64,000 nucleotides of DNA from assembly GCF_024171695.1 (NCBI RefSeq), contig NZ_JAMTCF010000003.1, positions 47,548 through 111,547 of the forward strand, written 5' to 3'. The notes below the pieces were generated by a model. The model made no database searches. It was given only the letters and a program-made list of their open reading frames with translations, and was not told the origin of the DNA. Origin of the DNA: Actinosynnema pretiosum (GTDB taxonomy: Bacteria; Actinomycetota; Actinomycetes; Mycobacteriales; Pseudonocardiaceae). Both the position numbers and the translations under genes were made by a program. Every line of letters starts with the position of its first letter. Positions within the stretch are counted from its first letter, which is position 1. This document shows positions 23,813 through 33,809 of the stretch, piece by piece.

Positions 23813-24463
23813 TCAGGGCAGCGCGGTGGACGACGCCAGCGAGCCGCCGGTCGGCCGGAAGCGCAGCGCGTACTCCCGCGACCACCGCTCCAGCACGGCC
23901 CGCTCCCCCGGCCGGTTCGCGTCGTCGACCAGCACGGCCGCGCCCGGCGCGAGCACGTCCCGGAACACCGGCAGCGCCGGGTAGCGCGAGTCGCCCAGCA
24001 GCGGGCCGTCGACCATGAGCAGGTCGACCAGGCCGTGGCTGTCCACGAACGCCGACACCTCGTCGCGCACCGCCGACGGCGCGTACCACCGCCCGCCGGG
24101 ACCGGCCGCCGGGTGCGCCGCGAGCGGGGCGTGCACGACGCGCGCCACGTGCCCCAGCCCCTCCCCGCGCAGCTGGCTGGCGACGAAGGCTGCCGTGCGC
24201 TCGTCGTGCTCCACCGACAGCAGGTGCCCGAAGCCGCGCTTGGCCAGCAGCCTCGCCAGCACCACCGACGAGGACCCGCAGCCGCACTCGACCAGCACCG
24301 TCCTGGAGCCCAGGAGCACCTCGTCGAGCAGCGCGACGAGCCCCGACGGGCTCAGCTCGTGCGCTGTCGACGGCAGGTACTCCGACATCAGGGGCGCCAG
24401 GCGGTGCAGCGCGGACAGGTCGGCCAGTTCTCTCGCCAGCGCTTCGTCCAAGCCCGTTCCCAC
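23813..24463 (-). CDS. Class I SAM-dependent methyltransferase-like protein
   Basis: A 216-residue Rossmann-fold protein. VLVECGCGSSSVVLARLL is the SAM-binding motif I, HLLSVEHDE motif II, and VDLLMVDGP a motif IV-like acidic stretch; VLVDDANRPGE follows as in class I enzymes. The substrate is unknown; small-molecule methylation is likely. The start is uncertain. GTG at 24463 is used here, but an in-frame TTG at 24520 would add 19 residues. It runs in the same direction as the class-V PLP-fold gene 94 bases upstream. Confidence 0.75.
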   Translation of the reverse strand: MGTGLDEALARELADLSALHRLAPLMSEYLPSTAHELSPSGLVALLDEVLLGSRTVLVECGCGSSSVVLARLLAKRGFGHLLSVEHDERTAAFVASQLRGEGLGHVARVVHAPLAAHPAAGPGGRWYAPSAVRDEVSAFVDSHGLVDLLMVDGPLLGDSRYPALPVFRDVLAPGAAVLVDDANRPGERAVLERWSREYALRFRPTGGSLASSTALP

Positions 24464-24557
24464 TCCCAGTCCACGCCGCGCGGGAAGTCCCAGTCCGGCG
24501 AGGGTGCGCCGGTGCGACAAGTCTGCCCGGTGGACGCCCCCCGGCCCAGCTCGGCGG

Positions 24558-25757
24558 CTAGCCCAGCTCGGCGACCGCCCGCACGAGCTCGTCCACCTCG
24601 GCCGCGTTGGTGTAGTGCGCGAGCCCGACCCGGACCGCCCCGCCGACCTCGCCGACGCCGAGCACGGAGAACACCCCGTGCTGGCCGGGGTCGGCGAACG
24701 CGCAGACCCCGCGCTCGGAGAGGTGCTCGACGGCCTCGGCGGACTTGACCCCGGCGACCGTGAAGGCCAGCGCGGGCACCCGGCGCATCGCGTCGCCGAT
24801 GACCGTGACGTGCCGCAGCGAGCGCAGCTCGTGGATCAGGTTCGCGAGCAGGCCCGCCTGGTAGGCCTTCACCGAGCCCAGCGAGGTGAGCAGCTTCTCC
24901 CGCCGGGGGCCGATGGCCGCGTCGTCGAGCCCGGCCAGGTACTCCACCGACGCGACGAGCCCGGCGAGCAGCGGGTAGGCGTGCGGCCCGAGCTCGAGGC
25001 GCTCCGGCCCGCGCGCGCCCGCCTCGACGGCGACGGAGGGCAGCAGGTCGAGCAGGGACGGGTCGCGGAAGACCAGGGCGCCGACCGGCGGGCCGCCCCA
25101 GGTGTTGGCGGACACGGCGACCACGTCGGCGCGCATGGAGGTGATGTCCAGCGGCACGAACGGCGCGGCGGCGGAGGCGTCGACCACCACGAGCGCGCCG
25201 TGCTCGCGCGCGACCGCCCCGATCCTGGGCAGGTCGGGCCGGGTGCCGACCGCGCCGGAGGCCGCGGTGACCGCGACCAGCTTGCACTTGTCGGTGATCA
25301 GCTCGTCGTACTGCCACGCGGGCAGCTCGCAGGTCTCTATGTCGACCTCGGCCCACCGCACGACGCTGCCGGTGCGCTGGGCCGCGCGCTGCCACGGCGC
25401 GATGTTGCCGGGGTGGTCGAGCCGGGAGACCACGACCTCGTCGCCGAGGAACCAGCCCTCGGACAGGGCGTCGGACAGGCGCTGGAGCAGCACGGCGGAG
25501 CTGGGGCCGAGGACGATGCCCGCCGGGTCGGCCCCGACCAGGTCGGCCACGGCGCGGCGGGCCGCGTCGACGATGGCCTCGGCGCGCTGCGAGGCGGGGA
25601 AGATGCCGCCCGGCCCGGAGACCGGTGCGCGCAGCGCCGTGGAGACGGCCGTGGCCACCTGCTCGGGCACCTGCATCCCGGCGGGCGCGTCCAGGTGGAC
25701 CCAGCCGTCGCCGAGCGCGGGGAAGAGGCCGCGGACCCGTGCGACGTCGAACGCCAT
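24558..25757 (-). CDS. Class-V aminotransferase/cysteine desulfurase-like protein lacking the PLP lysine
   Basis: A 399-residue protein with the class-V PLP fold. It aligns by eye with cysteine desulfurase-like proteins: LDHPGNIAPW, then VVVDASAAAPFVPLD (the Asp that holds the PLP ring), then the strand before the Schiff-base lysine. There the usual S-x-H-K reads SANTW (216-220), so the lysine is absent. The reading is clear in the DNA. The protein may be a pseudo-enzyme, may bind PLP without a covalent link, or may have another use. Its location beside bpa matches Rv3778c in memory. Confidence 0.82.
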   Translation of the reverse strand: MAFDVARVRGLFPALGDGWVHLDAPAGMQVPEQVATAVSTALRAPVSGPGGIFPASQRAEAIVDAARRAVADLVGADPAGIVLGPSSAVLLQRLSDALSEGWFLGDEVVVSRLDHPGNIAPWQRAAQRTGSVVRWAEVDIETCELPAWQYDELITDKCKLVAVTAASGAVGTRPDLPRIGAVAREHGALVVVDASAAAPFVPLDITSMRADVVAVSANTWGGPPVGALVFRDPSLLDLLPSVAVEAGARGPERLELGPHAYPLLAGLVASVEYLAGLDDAAIGPRREKLLTSLGSVKAYQAGLLANLIHELRSLRHVTVIGDAMRRVPALAFTVAGVKSAEAVEHLSERGVCAFADPGQHGVFSVLGVGEVGGAVRVGLAHYTNAAEVDELVRAVAELG

Positions 25758-25871
25758 GCCGCACACCGTACGTAGCGGGGGGCGGGTGGCGACAGGAGGG
25801 GCGGCCGGATCGGCGCGGGATGTCGCGGGGCCGGTTCGGCACCGGGCGGGCGCGCGGGCGAGGATGGTGCC

Positions 25872-26420
25872 ATGAGCGAGCCACGCGAGCAGGCCGAGGC
25901 CGACCAGCACGTCATCGTCGTGGGCCCGGACGGCGCCCCGGTGGGGGCGGCCCGCCTCACCGGCGGTGAGGACGGGGTGCCCCAGGACGTGACCGACCTG
26001 GTCGAGCAGCCCGCGAAGGTCATGCGGATCGGCACCATGATCAAGCAGTTGTTGGAGGAGGTCAGGGCGGCTCCGCTGGACGAGGCGAGCCGGGCCAGGC
26101 TGAAGGAGATCCACAAGCGGTCGATCCACGAGCTGGAGGACGGCCTGGCCCCCGAGCTGCGCGACGAGCTGGAGCGGCTGTCGCTGCCGTTCACCGAGGA
26201 GGGCACGCCCTCGGACGCGGAGCTGCGGATCGCCCAGGCCCAGCTCGTCGGCTGGCTGGAGGGGCTGTTCCACGGCATCCAGACGGCGCTGTTCGCCCAG
26301 CAGATGGCGGCCCGCGCCCAGCTGGAGCAGATGCGCGGCCGTGCGCTGCCCCCCGGCGGCGGCGCCTCCGCGTCGGCCGCCGAGGGCGGGCACTTCAAGG
26401 GGACCGGCCAGTACCTGTGA
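25872..26420 (+). CDS. bpa: Bacterial proteasome activator (Bpa/PafE)
   Basis: A 182-residue, mostly helical protein that forms a ring on the 20S proteasome and opens its gate without ATP. The conserved core (VMRIGTMIKQLLEEV, LKEIHKRSIHELE, GWLEGLFHGIQTALFAQQMAAR) is present, and the chain ends GTGQYL. The final GQYL is the docking motif that inserts into the alpha ring. Its presence implies a proteasome in the host. It neighbours the galactan exporter genes as in mycobacteria. Confidence 0.93.
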   Translation: MSEPREQAEADQHVIVVGPDGAPVGAARLTGGEDGVPQDVTDLVEQPAKVMRIGTMIKQLLEEVRAAPLDEASRARLKEIHKRSIHELEDGLAPELRDELERLSLPFTEEGTPSDAELRIAQAQLVGWLEGLFHGIQTALFAQQMAARAQLEQMRGRALPPGGGASASAAEGGHFKGTGQYL

Positions 26421-26599
26421 GCTGTCCCACGCGCCCGTCCCCGAGCGCCCGCGACGCGGGTTCCGGGGGCGGGCCTGGAGCGGGCGCCGGGAGCGGGCAC
26501 CGTACCCGGCCGCCGGTCACTGTGAGACATGGTTGGCGGAACAGGAGGGGATGATCCGCCTTTTTCACTACGACGCGTGCATCTAAAACTACGGGCGCT

Positions 26600-26620
26600 T
26601 GTTCGTTCGAGTGACGAACA
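26600..26620. promoter_or_regulatory. Inverted repeat before the galactan export operon
   Basis: TGTTCGT and ACGAACA form a perfect 7-bp inverted repeat around seven bases, in the relatively AT-rich stretch 26,520-26,700 upstream of wzm. It may be an operator. The half-sites are arranged opposite to an actinobacterial LexA box. Confidence 0.35.
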
Positions 26621-26702
26621 TCCACCGCTGCGGTAGGCAGTAATCGCAACGTGACCGACCGGCGGGGAACACAAGAAAGCGTCGCCGGTACTCTCAATCA
26701 CC

Positions 26703-27614
26703 GTGCAACCCACTAGTACGGTCGCCGACCCCCAGGCACCCCTCGCACCTGACTCCCGCACGTTCGCACGCGCGTTCGCGGACGTGCGCGACGCCTGGCG
26801 AAACAGGGCGCTGTGGGGGCACCTCGGCTGGCAGGACATCAAGCAGCGCTACCGCCGGTCGGTGATCGGCCCGCTGTGGATCACCATCTCCATGGGGACC
26901 ACGGCCGTGGCGATGGGCTTGCTCTACTCCCAGCTGTTCGGCCAGGACATCTCGACGTTCCTCCCCTACATGACGGCCGGGTTCCTGATCTGGAACTTCA
27001 TGGTCGGCTGCATCACCGAGGGAACGGACGTCTTCATCGCCAACGAGGGGCTGATCAAGCACCTCCCGGCGCCCATCACGGTGCACGTGCTGCGCCTGGT
27101 GTGGCGGCAGATGCTGTTCTTCGTGCACAACCTGGTCGTCTACGTGATCGTGGCCGGGATCTTCTTCGGCACGCTCTCCGAGCCGTACCACATGCAGGGC
27201 GACCCGAACCTGCACCCCGGCATCAGCTGGACGATCCTGCTCGCCATCCCCGGCTTCTTCCTGCTCGCGGTGAACGCGGTGTGGGTGGCGCTGCTGTTCG
27301 GCATCATCAGCACCCGCTTCCGCGACATCCCGCCGGTGATCCACAGCTTCATCAACCTGGTGTTCTTCATGACGCCGATCGTCTGGCACACCGGAATCCT
27401 GTCGAAGCTCGGCGAGGGCGGCGGCGACTGGCGAGTGCTGATCGCGGAGCTGAACCCGCTCTACCACTTCCTGGAGATCGTCCGCGCGCCGCTGCTCGGC
27501 CACGCGCAGGACTGGCACCACTGGGTCGTCGTGGGCGCCTTCACCGTGATCGGCTGGGCACTGGCGCTCCTTGCGCTGCGCAACTACCGCGCGCGCGTCT
27601 CCTACTGGGTCTGA
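26703..27614 (+). CDS. wzm: Galactan/polysaccharide ABC exporter permease (Wzm-like)
   Basis: A 303-residue membrane protein of the ABC-2 polysaccharide export type. RDAWRNRALWGHLGWQDIKQRYRRS is the amphipathic start typical of the family, followed by about six membrane segments and the conserved IWNFMVGC and NPLYHFLEIVRAPLLG blocks. With the next gene it should flip the lipid-linked galactan across the membrane, the role proposed for the Rv3783/Rv3781 pair. The GTG start begins a short cytoplasmic leader. It heads a three-gene operon with wzt and glfT1. Confidence 0.9.
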   Translation: MQPTSTVADPQAPLAPDSRTFARAFADVRDAWRNRALWGHLGWQDIKQRYRRSVIGPLWITISMGTTAVAMGLLYSQLFGQDISTFLPYMTAGFLIWNFMVGCITEGTDVFIANEGLIKHLPAPITVHVLRLVWRQMLFFVHNLVVYVIVAGIFFGTLSEPYHMQGDPNLHPGISWTILLAIPGFFLLAVNAVWVALLFGIISTRFRDIPPVIHSFINLVFFMTPIVWHTGILSKLGEGGGDWRVLIAELNPLYHFLEIVRAPLLGHAQDWHHWVVVGAFTVIGWALALLALRNYRARVSYWV

Positions 27615-27630
27615 GTGAGGCCGTAAGCAA

Positions 27631-28446
27631 ATGGTCAGCATCGACGTCTGGAACGCCTCGGTCGACTTCCCGATCTTCGACGCGAAGTCGAGGTCGCTCA
27701 AGAAGCTCGCACTGGGCAAGGTCGGCGGCAAGATCGGCTCAGAGGGCCGCGTGCCGATCATCGAAGCACTGCACGACATCAACATCTCGCTGAAGCACGG
27801 CGACCGGGTCGGCCTGGTCGGCCACAACGGCGCGGGCAAGTCCACGCTGCTGCGGCTCCTCGCGGGCATCTACGAGCCGACGCGCGGCAGCTCGCGCATC
27901 GTCGGCAAGGTCGCGCCCGTGTTCGACCTCGGCGTCGGCATGGACCCGGAGATCTCCGGGTACGAGAACATCATGATCCGCGGCCTCTTCCTCGGGATGT
28001 CCCGCAAGGAGATGGAGAAGCGGGTCGACGACATCGCGTCGTTCACCGAGCTCGGCGACTACCTGTCCATGCCGCTGCGCACGTACTCGACCGGTATGCG
28101 GGTCCGCCTGGCGCTGGGCGTGGTCACCTCGATCAACCCGGAGATCCTGCTCCTGGACGAGGGCATCGGCGCGGTCGACGCGGCGTTCCTGGAGAAGGCC
28201 CGCGACCGCCTGAACGACCTGGTGGACCGCGCGGGCCTGCTGGTGTTCGCCTCGCACGCCGACGAGTGGCTCGCCGAGCTGTGCACCAAGGCGATCTGGA
28301 TGGACGAGGGTCGGGTCAAGCAGCAGGGCGACCTGCGCGAGGTCCTCACGGCGTACAAGGGCCGCGACCCGTTCGCGAACATGAGCGAGGAAACGCTCAA
28401 GAGGCTCGGTCAGTCCAAGGTCACGACTGCGAACGGTGGCGAGTAG
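27631..28446 (+). CDS. wzt: Galactan exporter ATP-binding protein (Wzt-like)
   Basis: A 271-residue ABC ATPase. Walker A GHNGAGKST, Q-loop region, signature YSTGMRVRLALG, Walker B EILLLDEG and an H-loop (FASHADEW) are all intact. SLKKLALGKVGG near the start and LKHGDRVGLVG are typical of Wzt/Rv3781-type export ATPases. No C-terminal substrate-binding extension is present, so chain length is probably not sensed here. It lies 16 bases after wzm. Confidence 0.92.
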   Translation: MVSIDVWNASVDFPIFDAKSRSLKKLALGKVGGKIGSEGRVPIIEALHDINISLKHGDRVGLVGHNGAGKSTLLRLLAGIYEPTRGSSRIVGKVAPVFDLGVGMDPEISGYENIMIRGLFLGMSRKEMEKRVDDIASFTELGDYLSMPLRTYSTGMRVRLALGVVTSINPEILLLDEGIGAVDAAFLEKARDRLNDLVDRAGLLVFASHADEWLAELCTKAIWMDEGRVKQQGDLREVLTAYKGRDPFANMSEETLKRLGQSKVTTANGGE

Positions 28447-28449
28447 GAC

Positions 28450-29346
28450 GTGAGCGCACTGCCCAAGGGGTCCGTCGTCGGGGTCGTGGTGACCCGGCAC
28501 CGGCGCGAACTGCTGGCCGACTCGCTCAAGGTGCTCGCCTCGCAGACGAGGCAGCTCGATCACCTGGTGGTCGTGGACAACGGTCCCGACCAGCCGGTGG
28601 ACGACCTGGTCGCGGAGTGCCCCATCCCCACCACCTACCTGGTCTCGCACCGGAACCTCGGTGGCGCGGGCGGGTTCGCGCTGGGGATGCTGCACGCGCT
28701 CTCGCTGGGCGCGGACTGGGTGTGGCTGGCCGACGACGACGGCAGGCCCGCCGACGAGACCGTGCTGGAGGTGCTGCTCCAGGAGGCCGGTCGCCGGAAC
28801 CTGGCGGCGATCTCCCCGGTCGTCACGAACATCGAGCGCCCGGAGAAGCTGGCGTTCCCGATGCGCCGGGGCCTGACCTGGAAGCGGGACACCGGCGCGC
28901 TGGGCTCCGACTTCCTGCCGGGGATCGCGTCGCTGTTCAACGGCGCCCTGTTCCGCGCGTCCACGCTCGACGTGGTCGGCGTGCCGGACTACCGGCTGTT
29001 CTTCCGGGGCGACGAGGTGGAGATCCACCGCAGGCTGGTCCGCACCGGGCTGCCGTTCGGCACCTCGCTGAAGGTGGCCTACCTGCACCCGGACGGCTCG
29101 GACGAGTTCAAGCCGATGCTGGGCGGCCGGTTCCACGCCCAGGACCCGGAGAACCAGATCAAGCGGTACTACACCTACCGCAACCGCGGCTACCTGCTGT
29201 CCCAGCCGGGGATGCGCAAGCTGGGCCTGCTGGAGCTGGCCCGGTTCGGGCTGTACTTCCTGGGCGTCCGCAAGGACCCCAAGGCGTTCGTGGAGTGGTT
29301 GAAGCTGGTGCGGCTCGGCCAGCGGGAGCACTTCTTCCGGAAGTGA
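28450..29346 (+). CDS. glfT1: Galactofuranosyltransferase GlfT1-like (GT2)
   Basis: A 298-residue inverting glycosyltransferase. VVVTRHRRELLADSL opens the GT-A fold, HRNLGGAGGF is the family motif and WLADDDG gives the metal-binding DxD. Rv3782 (GlfT1), which adds the first galactofuranose units to the lipid-linked linker, has the same size and neighbours. The GTG start is three bases after the wzt stop, so it is the third gene of the operon. It is followed by a terminator. Confidence 0.88.
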   Translation: MSALPKGSVVGVVVTRHRRELLADSLKVLASQTRQLDHLVVVDNGPDQPVDDLVAECPIPTTYLVSHRNLGGAGGFALGMLHALSLGADWVWLADDDGRPADETVLEVLLQEAGRRNLAAISPVVTNIERPEKLAFPMRRGLTWKRDTGALGSDFLPGIASLFNGALFRASTLDVVGVPDYRLFFRGDEVEIHRRLVRTGLPFGTSLKVAYLHPDGSDEFKPMLGGRFHAQDPENQIKRYYTYRNRGYLLSQPGMRKLGLLELARFGLYFLGVRKDPKAFVEWLKLVRLGQREHFFRK

Positions 29347-29372
29347 GCGCCGGAGCGCGAAGTCAGGCCTGG

Positions 29373-29405
29373 AGCGGCCCTTGAGGATTCCTCAAGGGCC
29401 GCTTT
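29373..29405 (+). terminator. Intrinsic terminator of the wzm-wzt-glfT1 operon
   Basis: AGCGGCCCTTGAGG pairs with CCTCAAGGGCCGCT over 14 bases with a three-base loop, followed by TTT and a later TTTT. Confidence 0.85.
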
Positions 29406-29787
29406 CAGCTTTTCCGGAGCACCTCGCGGCAGAGTTCTCGTTGTGAGGCGGAGGAGCCGCCTCCTCGCTCAGGAGGCGGAGATGGACCGGAACGGCGCCG
29501 GGGACGCGGTCGGAGACCGGGTCCCGCCGAGCGGCGCCGCGAGGGGGGCTCGGGGGAGGCCCTCGGACCGGTCGGCCGTCGCACGGCGGGCCGCGGCGTC
29601 GCAGGACGTCGCGGTCCGGCCGGGCGGGGTGGCGGCAGGGGGGAACCGCGCACGGGGGGCGCGGTGTCCCGAAGCTGGGGGAAGTCCGGTGCTGGGGGTA
29701 CCGGGGTTCCGCGTCGGGCCTGGTGGGAGGTCCGCGAGGGCTTCCCACCGGCCACGGCGAAAAGCGAGTTCTGCTCACTTCGTGCCT
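29406..29787. other. Non-coding stretch between operons
   Basis: I see no convincing gene in these bases. Open frames on both strands are Arg/Pro/Gly-rich with no motif or ribosome site, as expected by chance in GC-rich DNA. The right edge leads into the promoter of the secreted-protein pair. Confidence 0.6.
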
Positions 29788-29817
29788 TGATCACTCCGAG
29801 AACCGCTCGGTACAACA
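29788..29817 (+). promoter_or_regulatory. Promoter of the SdrD-like gene pair
   Basis: TTGATC (29788-29793) and TACAAC (29812-29817) are 18 bases apart, about 40 bases before the first start. They resemble a housekeeping sigma promoter. No operator is seen. Confidence 0.45.
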
Positions 29818-29858
29818 CCTTCCGCCCGACAACGGGCGCCAGCACTGGGGGAACACCA

Positions 29859-30656
29859 ATGCGCAAGGCAGGCATCACCGCACTGGCCATCGCCGCGACG
29901 GCCGCGGCGCTCGGCGGGGCTCCCGCCGCGTCGGCCGCCGAGGCCACCGGCACCGTCACCGGCTTCGTCTGGCAGGACCTGAACGCCAACGGCCTGCGGG
30001 ACGCGGGCGAACCGGGCGTCAAGAACGCCTACGTCGGCATCAAGGGCCTGAACAGCAGCTACGTCGCCACCGCCGAGGACGGCAGCTACTCGATCACCGC
30101 ACCGGCGGGCAGCCACGTGGTGCACCTCGGGGACCAGAGCGGCTTCGGCAAGGTCTGGGGCCCGCAGGCCGATGGCGGTTCGGCGTTCGGGCACTGCACC
30201 GGCGAGACCGCGCCGATCGGCGTCGGGGCGGGTGAGACCGTGCGGGTGGACGGCGGCCTGGTGCCCGCGGTCTTCGACTTCCAGCCCACCGGGCTGACCC
30301 TGAGCCCGGCCAAGGACGTCTACGCCGTGGGCGACGTGGTCGAGGTGCTCGGCGGCATCACGCACGACGGCGCGGGCTGCTCCGGGGCGCACGCCACCCT
30401 GGACCTGCCCTCGGGCGTCACCAAGCTGGACCGGCTGGGCGACTACCTGCCGTTCTACGCGACCGACAAGCCGAACCAGGTCACCGGCCAGGTGAACGAG
30501 CGCCGCGCGGCGGGCCACGCCTACACGCTGGGGGCGCGCGTCGTGGTCGACCGGCCGCTCGACGCCGCCGCGTTCAGGCTCTCGACGATGTGGGTTCCCT
30601 CCGAGGACCCGAACCCGGCGAACAACTCGACCAGCACCACCATCACCGCGAAGTGA
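29859..30656 (+). CDS. Secreted SdrD B-like domain protein, copy 1
   Basis: A 265-residue exported protein. The signal peptide is about residues 1-27 (ending ASAAEA). VTGFVWQDLNANGLRDAGEPGV is followed by a short beta-rich domain of the SdrD B / Cna B type, where DLNANGLRD may hold calcium. A second domain (about 145-265) resembles a DUF11/CARDB-like beta sandwich, with DVYAVGDVVEV and PANNSTS. No wall anchor or membrane tail is present, so it is probably released. The ATG follows GGGGGAA. The next gene is a close paralogue. Confidence 0.82.
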   Translation: MRKAGITALAIAATAAALGGAPAASAAEATGTVTGFVWQDLNANGLRDAGEPGVKNAYVGIKGLNSSYVATAEDGSYSITAPAGSHVVHLGDQSGFGKVWGPQADGGSAFGHCTGETAPIGVGAGETVRVDGGLVPAVFDFQPTGLTLSPAKDVYAVGDVVEVLGGITHDGAGCSGAHATLDLPSGVTKLDRLGDYLPFYATDKPNQVTGQVNERRAAGHAYTLGARVVVDRPLDAAAFRLSTMWVPSEDPNPANNSTSTTITAK

Positions 30657-30729
30657 CCCGCGCGCGCCCCGGCGCACCGCCGGGGCGCCGCACCAGACCG
30701 CAGCACCGAACAGCACTGGGGGAACAGCA

Positions 30730-31521
30730 ATGCGCAAGGCAGGGATCACCGCACTGGTCATCGCCGCATCGGCCCTGGCCGCCGCGCCCGCCGCGCTGGC
30801 CGAGGAGGCCACCGGCACCGTCACCGGGATCGTCTGGCACGACCTGAACGCCAACGGCCTGCGCGACGCGGGCGAGCCGGGCGTCAAGAACGCCTACGTC
30901 GGCATCAAGGGCCTGAACAGCAGCTACGTCGCCACCGCCGAGGACGGCAGCTACTCGATCACCGCGCCTGCGGGCGACCACGTGGTGCACCTCGGGGACA
31001 ACAGCGGCTTCGGCAAGGTCTGGGGCCCGCAGGCCGATGGCGGTTCGGCGTTCGGGCTCTGCACCGGCGAGACCGCGCCGATCAGCGTCGGGGCCGGGGA
31101 GACCGTGCGGGTGGACGGCGGCCTGGTGACCGCCAGCTTCGACTTCCAGCCCACCGAGTTCGCGCTGAGCCCGGCCAAGGACGTCTACGCCGTGGGCGAC
31201 GTGGTCGAGGTGCTCGGCGGCATCACGCACGACGGCGCGGGCTGCTACTCCACGCACGCCACCCTGGACCTGCCGGACGGCGTCACCAAGCTGGACCGCC
31301 TCGGCGACTACCTGCCGTTCTACGCGACCGACAAGCCCAACCAGGTCACCGGCCAGGCGGCCGAGCGCCGCGCGGCGGGTCACGCCTACACGCTGGGCGC
31401 CCGCGTCGTGATCGACCGGCCGCTGAACGCCGCCGAGTTCAAGATCTCCACGATGTGGAACGACTCCTTCGACCCCGACCACACCAACAACTCGCTGACC
31501 ACCGCGATCAACGCCGGGTGA
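30730..31521 (+). CDS. Secreted SdrD B-like domain protein, copy 2
   Basis: A 263-residue paralogue of the preceding gene with the same signal peptide start (MRKAGITAL), the same DLNANGLRDAGEPGV turn and long identical stretches. The duplication includes the leader: AGCACTGGGGGAACA precedes both starts. Differences cluster in the signal peptide, around residue 125 and near the C-terminus. A GC-rich hairpin (30664-30688, 11-bp stem) lies between the copies and may lower expression of the second. Function is unknown; an envelope or extracellular adhesin-like role is plausible. Confidence 0.82.
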   Translation: MRKAGITALVIAASALAAAPAALAEEATGTVTGIVWHDLNANGLRDAGEPGVKNAYVGIKGLNSSYVATAEDGSYSITAPAGDHVVHLGDNSGFGKVWGPQADGGSAFGLCTGETAPISVGAGETVRVDGGLVTASFDFQPTEFALSPAKDVYAVGDVVEVLGGITHDGAGCYSTHATLDLPDGVTKLDRLGDYLPFYATDKPNQVTGQAAERRAAGHAYTLGARVVIDRPLNAAEFKISTMWNDSFDPDHTNNSLTTAINAG

Positions 31522-31536
31522 GCTGACCCGGAACGC

Positions 31537-31573
31537 GGAAGGGCCCCGGTGCGCGACGCGCCGGGGCCCTTCC
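31537..31573. terminator. Bidirectional hairpin between convergent genes
   Basis: GGAAGGGCCCCGG pairs with CCGGGGCCCTTCC over 13 bases around an 11-base loop. It separates the SdrD-like pair from convergent glf. Confidence 0.75.
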
Positions 31574-31589
31574 CGTCAGCCGGGACCGG

Positions 31590-32909
<1,320 letters not shown>

Positions 32910-33809
32910 TCAGAGGACCGAGCGCGGCATTTCCGGCTTCGGGTTGAACTTGACGCCCTCGACGATCTTCTTGAACAGCTTGACGCGCAGCCCCATGGGC
33001 ACGCGGCCCTGCTTGAGGCCCTGGTGCACGCGGCCGACGAACTTGGCGAACGCGACCGGGTTCTCGTGGTGCAGGCGGTACGAGGCCTCGTTGCGGGCGC
33101 CGTACTCGAACTTCCACATGTTGGAGGCGTTCACGTCGCTGAAGTTCACGCCGCGGTTCACGCCGAGGTCGTGGACGACGACGCTGCTGAGCACCTGCAC
33201 GCCGGGGCCGGACTTGTTGACGCGCAGCGTGTACTCCTGGTCGTCGAACCAGATGAAGTACTCGCGCAGCGGGAGGCCGTGCTTGGTGAGGGCCCAGCGC
33301 GGGAACATCACCGAGACGAAGGAGCAGTGCTTGACCAGCACGTTCTCCTGGCCCTTGGAGATGAGGCGGCCCCAGTCCCAGGTGGTGACGGGGTTGTTCA
33401 TCTCGCAGATGGAGCCGTCGACCCACTTGACCAGCGAGCAGGCGAACGGGAGCTGCATGTTCAGCTCGGCCTCGGCCTTGGCCAGGCCGTTCAGCAGCTC
33501 CTCCAGCGCGTCGCTGTTGGCGTAGCAGTCGTCGTCCATGATCCAGACGAAGTCCGCGCCCAGCTCGTAGCCCCGGTTCATGCCGGTGGCGAAGCCGCCC
33601 GCGCCGCCGGTGTTCTCGGTGAGCCGGATGATCTCGACGTTCTCGACGCCCTCGTACTGCTTGAGGACCTCGTCGGTGCCGTCGGTGGACGCGTTGTCCA
33701 CGATCACGAGCCAGTCGGCCTTGCGGGTCTGGGCCAGCACGTGGTCGAGCACCTTGGGGAGCTTGGCCTTGCGGTTGTACGTGACGACAACGGCGGCAAC
33801 GGTGCTCAC
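32910..33809 (-). CDS. GT2 family glycosyltransferase, galactofuranosyltransferase-like
   Basis: A 299-residue GT-A enzyme. VVVTYNRKAKL, VDNASTDGTDEV, ENTGGAGGFATGM and MDDDC (metal-binding DxD) resemble GlfT1-type transferases. It is far shorter than GlfT2 (over 600 residues), so it is not that polymerase. The GTG start overlaps the previous stop (GTGA) and has AAGGA eight bases upstream; an ATG at 33818 is an alternative. It is the last gene of the operon. The sugar is probably a furanose or rhamnose in the wall polysaccharide, which is inference. Confidence 0.82.
   Translation of the reverse strand: MSTVAAVVVTYNRKAKLPKVLDHVLAQTRKADWLVIVDNASTDGTDEVLKQYEGVENVEIIRLTENTGGAGGFATGMNRGYELGADFVWIMDDDCYANSDALEELLNGLAKAEAELNMQLPFACSLVKWVDGSICEMNNPVTTWDWGRLISKGQENVLVKHCSFVSVMFPRWALTKHGLPLREYFIWFDDQEYTLRVNKSGPGVQVLSSVVVHDLGVNRGVNFSDVNASNMWKFEYGARNEASYRLHHENPVAFAKFVGRVHQGLKQGRVPMGLRVKLFKKIVEGVKFNPKPEMPRSVL

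Noticed and set aside
26600-26620. LexA/SOS box before the galactan export operon
   Set aside because: Actinobacterial LexA sites run CGAAC-N4-GTTCG. Here the half-sites are in the opposite order with a seven-base gap.
29405-30022. Possible minus-strand gene between glfT1 and the SdrD-like genes
   Set aside because: Part is antisense to the first SdrD-like gene, and the rest is low-complexity Pro/Arg sequence with no start signal. Its similarity to another minus-strand frame comes from the tandem duplication.
32910-33809. Calling this gene GlfT2
   Set aside because: At 299 residues it is less than half the length of GlfT2 and resembles the GlfT1 branch, so the polymerising transferase is not in this window.
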